Part shown: positions 12,418 to 12,471 of the stretch, piece after piece
How the letters are laid out: each line of letters starts with the position of its first letter
How positions within the stretch are numbered: the stretch's first letter is position 1
Assembly: GCA_002781265.1 (NCBI GenBank)
Contig: PETS01000006.1
Coordinates: 1 to 12,471, forward strand
Direction of reading: 5' to 3'
Origin: Candidatus Falkowbacteria bacterium CG02_land_8_20_14_3_00_36_14
Lineage (GTDB): Bacteria > Patescibacteriota > Patescibacteriia > Patescibacteriales > UM-FILTER-36-11
DNA: 12,471 nt
Translations under genes and position numbers: made by a program
The notes under the pieces: generated by a model
The model's database searches: none
What the model was told of the DNA's origin: nothing
Seen by the model: the letters and a program-made list of their open reading frames with translations, nothing else

Positions 12418-12471
12418 ATGCTAAAATTTTTAAAACAATTTCCGGAAGTTTTAGCGGTGATGTCTGAAAAA
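12418..12471 (+). CDS. Start of an unidentified gene (3' partial)
   Basis: From the ATG at 12418 the frame stays open for 18 codons to the window edge, reading MLKFLKQFPEVLAVMSEK. The pattern FPEV...MSEK faintly resembles the start of the YfiH/PgeF multicopper-oxidase-like family (often F...V.HGFSTR), but eighteen residues cannot establish this. A weak purine-rich GAGGAAG lies upstream at a longer than usual distance. It follows the inverted-repeat element directly. Confidence 0.4.
   Translation, partial: MLKFLKQFPEVLAVMSEK

Overview
The window is an AT-rich bacterial chromosome segment with short intergenic gaps. It looks like a member of the Candidate Phyla Radiation (Patescibacteria, perhaps a Parcubacteria-like lineage). 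The grounds are indirect: compact genes, a short prolyl-tRNA synthetase without an editing insert, a short HrcA, few Shine-Dalgarno sequences, GC-rich palindromes scattered in AT-rich DNA, and a membrane-anchored Ig-like repeat protein. No ribosomal RNA or other taxonomic marker is present, so this assignment is inference. The code appears standard: TAA ends nine of the intact genes, TAG ends secF and the 3' piece of the broken gene, and the only TGA stop is at the frameshift described below.

Layout: (1) 1-2978, secD (5' end outside the window) and secF, closed by an intrinsic terminator. SecD carries a large insert with two parvulin-type prolyl isomerase modules. (2) 3105-8910, a promoter followed by proS, mreB, mreC, mreD and mrdA (PBP2), all on the plus strand and closely spaced. 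This is the rod-shape module behind a tRNA synthetase; rodA is not in the window. (3) 8911-9205, a gene-free stretch packed with hairpins. (4) 9206-10350, an Ig-like membrane-anchored protein gene that seems to have lost its 5' end and to carry a frameshift, followed by a strong terminator. (5) 10433-11660, a CIRCE-controlled hrcA-grpE heat-shock operon whose hrcA message is predicted to be leaderless. (6) 11734-12233, an hsp20 gene with its own -10 element and a leader hairpin that hides its SD-like sequence. (7) 12247-12393, a composite inverted-repeat element, then the first 18 codons of a gene that leaves the window.

Functionally the window joins envelope biogenesis (Sec export, MreBCD/PBP2 wall elongation) to protein quality control (HrcA/GrpE/Hsp20). 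The parvulin insert in SecD links the two: it puts a putative foldase on the extracytoplasmic side of the translocon. The three observations most worth testing are the SecD-parvulin fusion, the possible hsp20 RNA thermometer, and the leaderless CIRCE-controlled hrcA.
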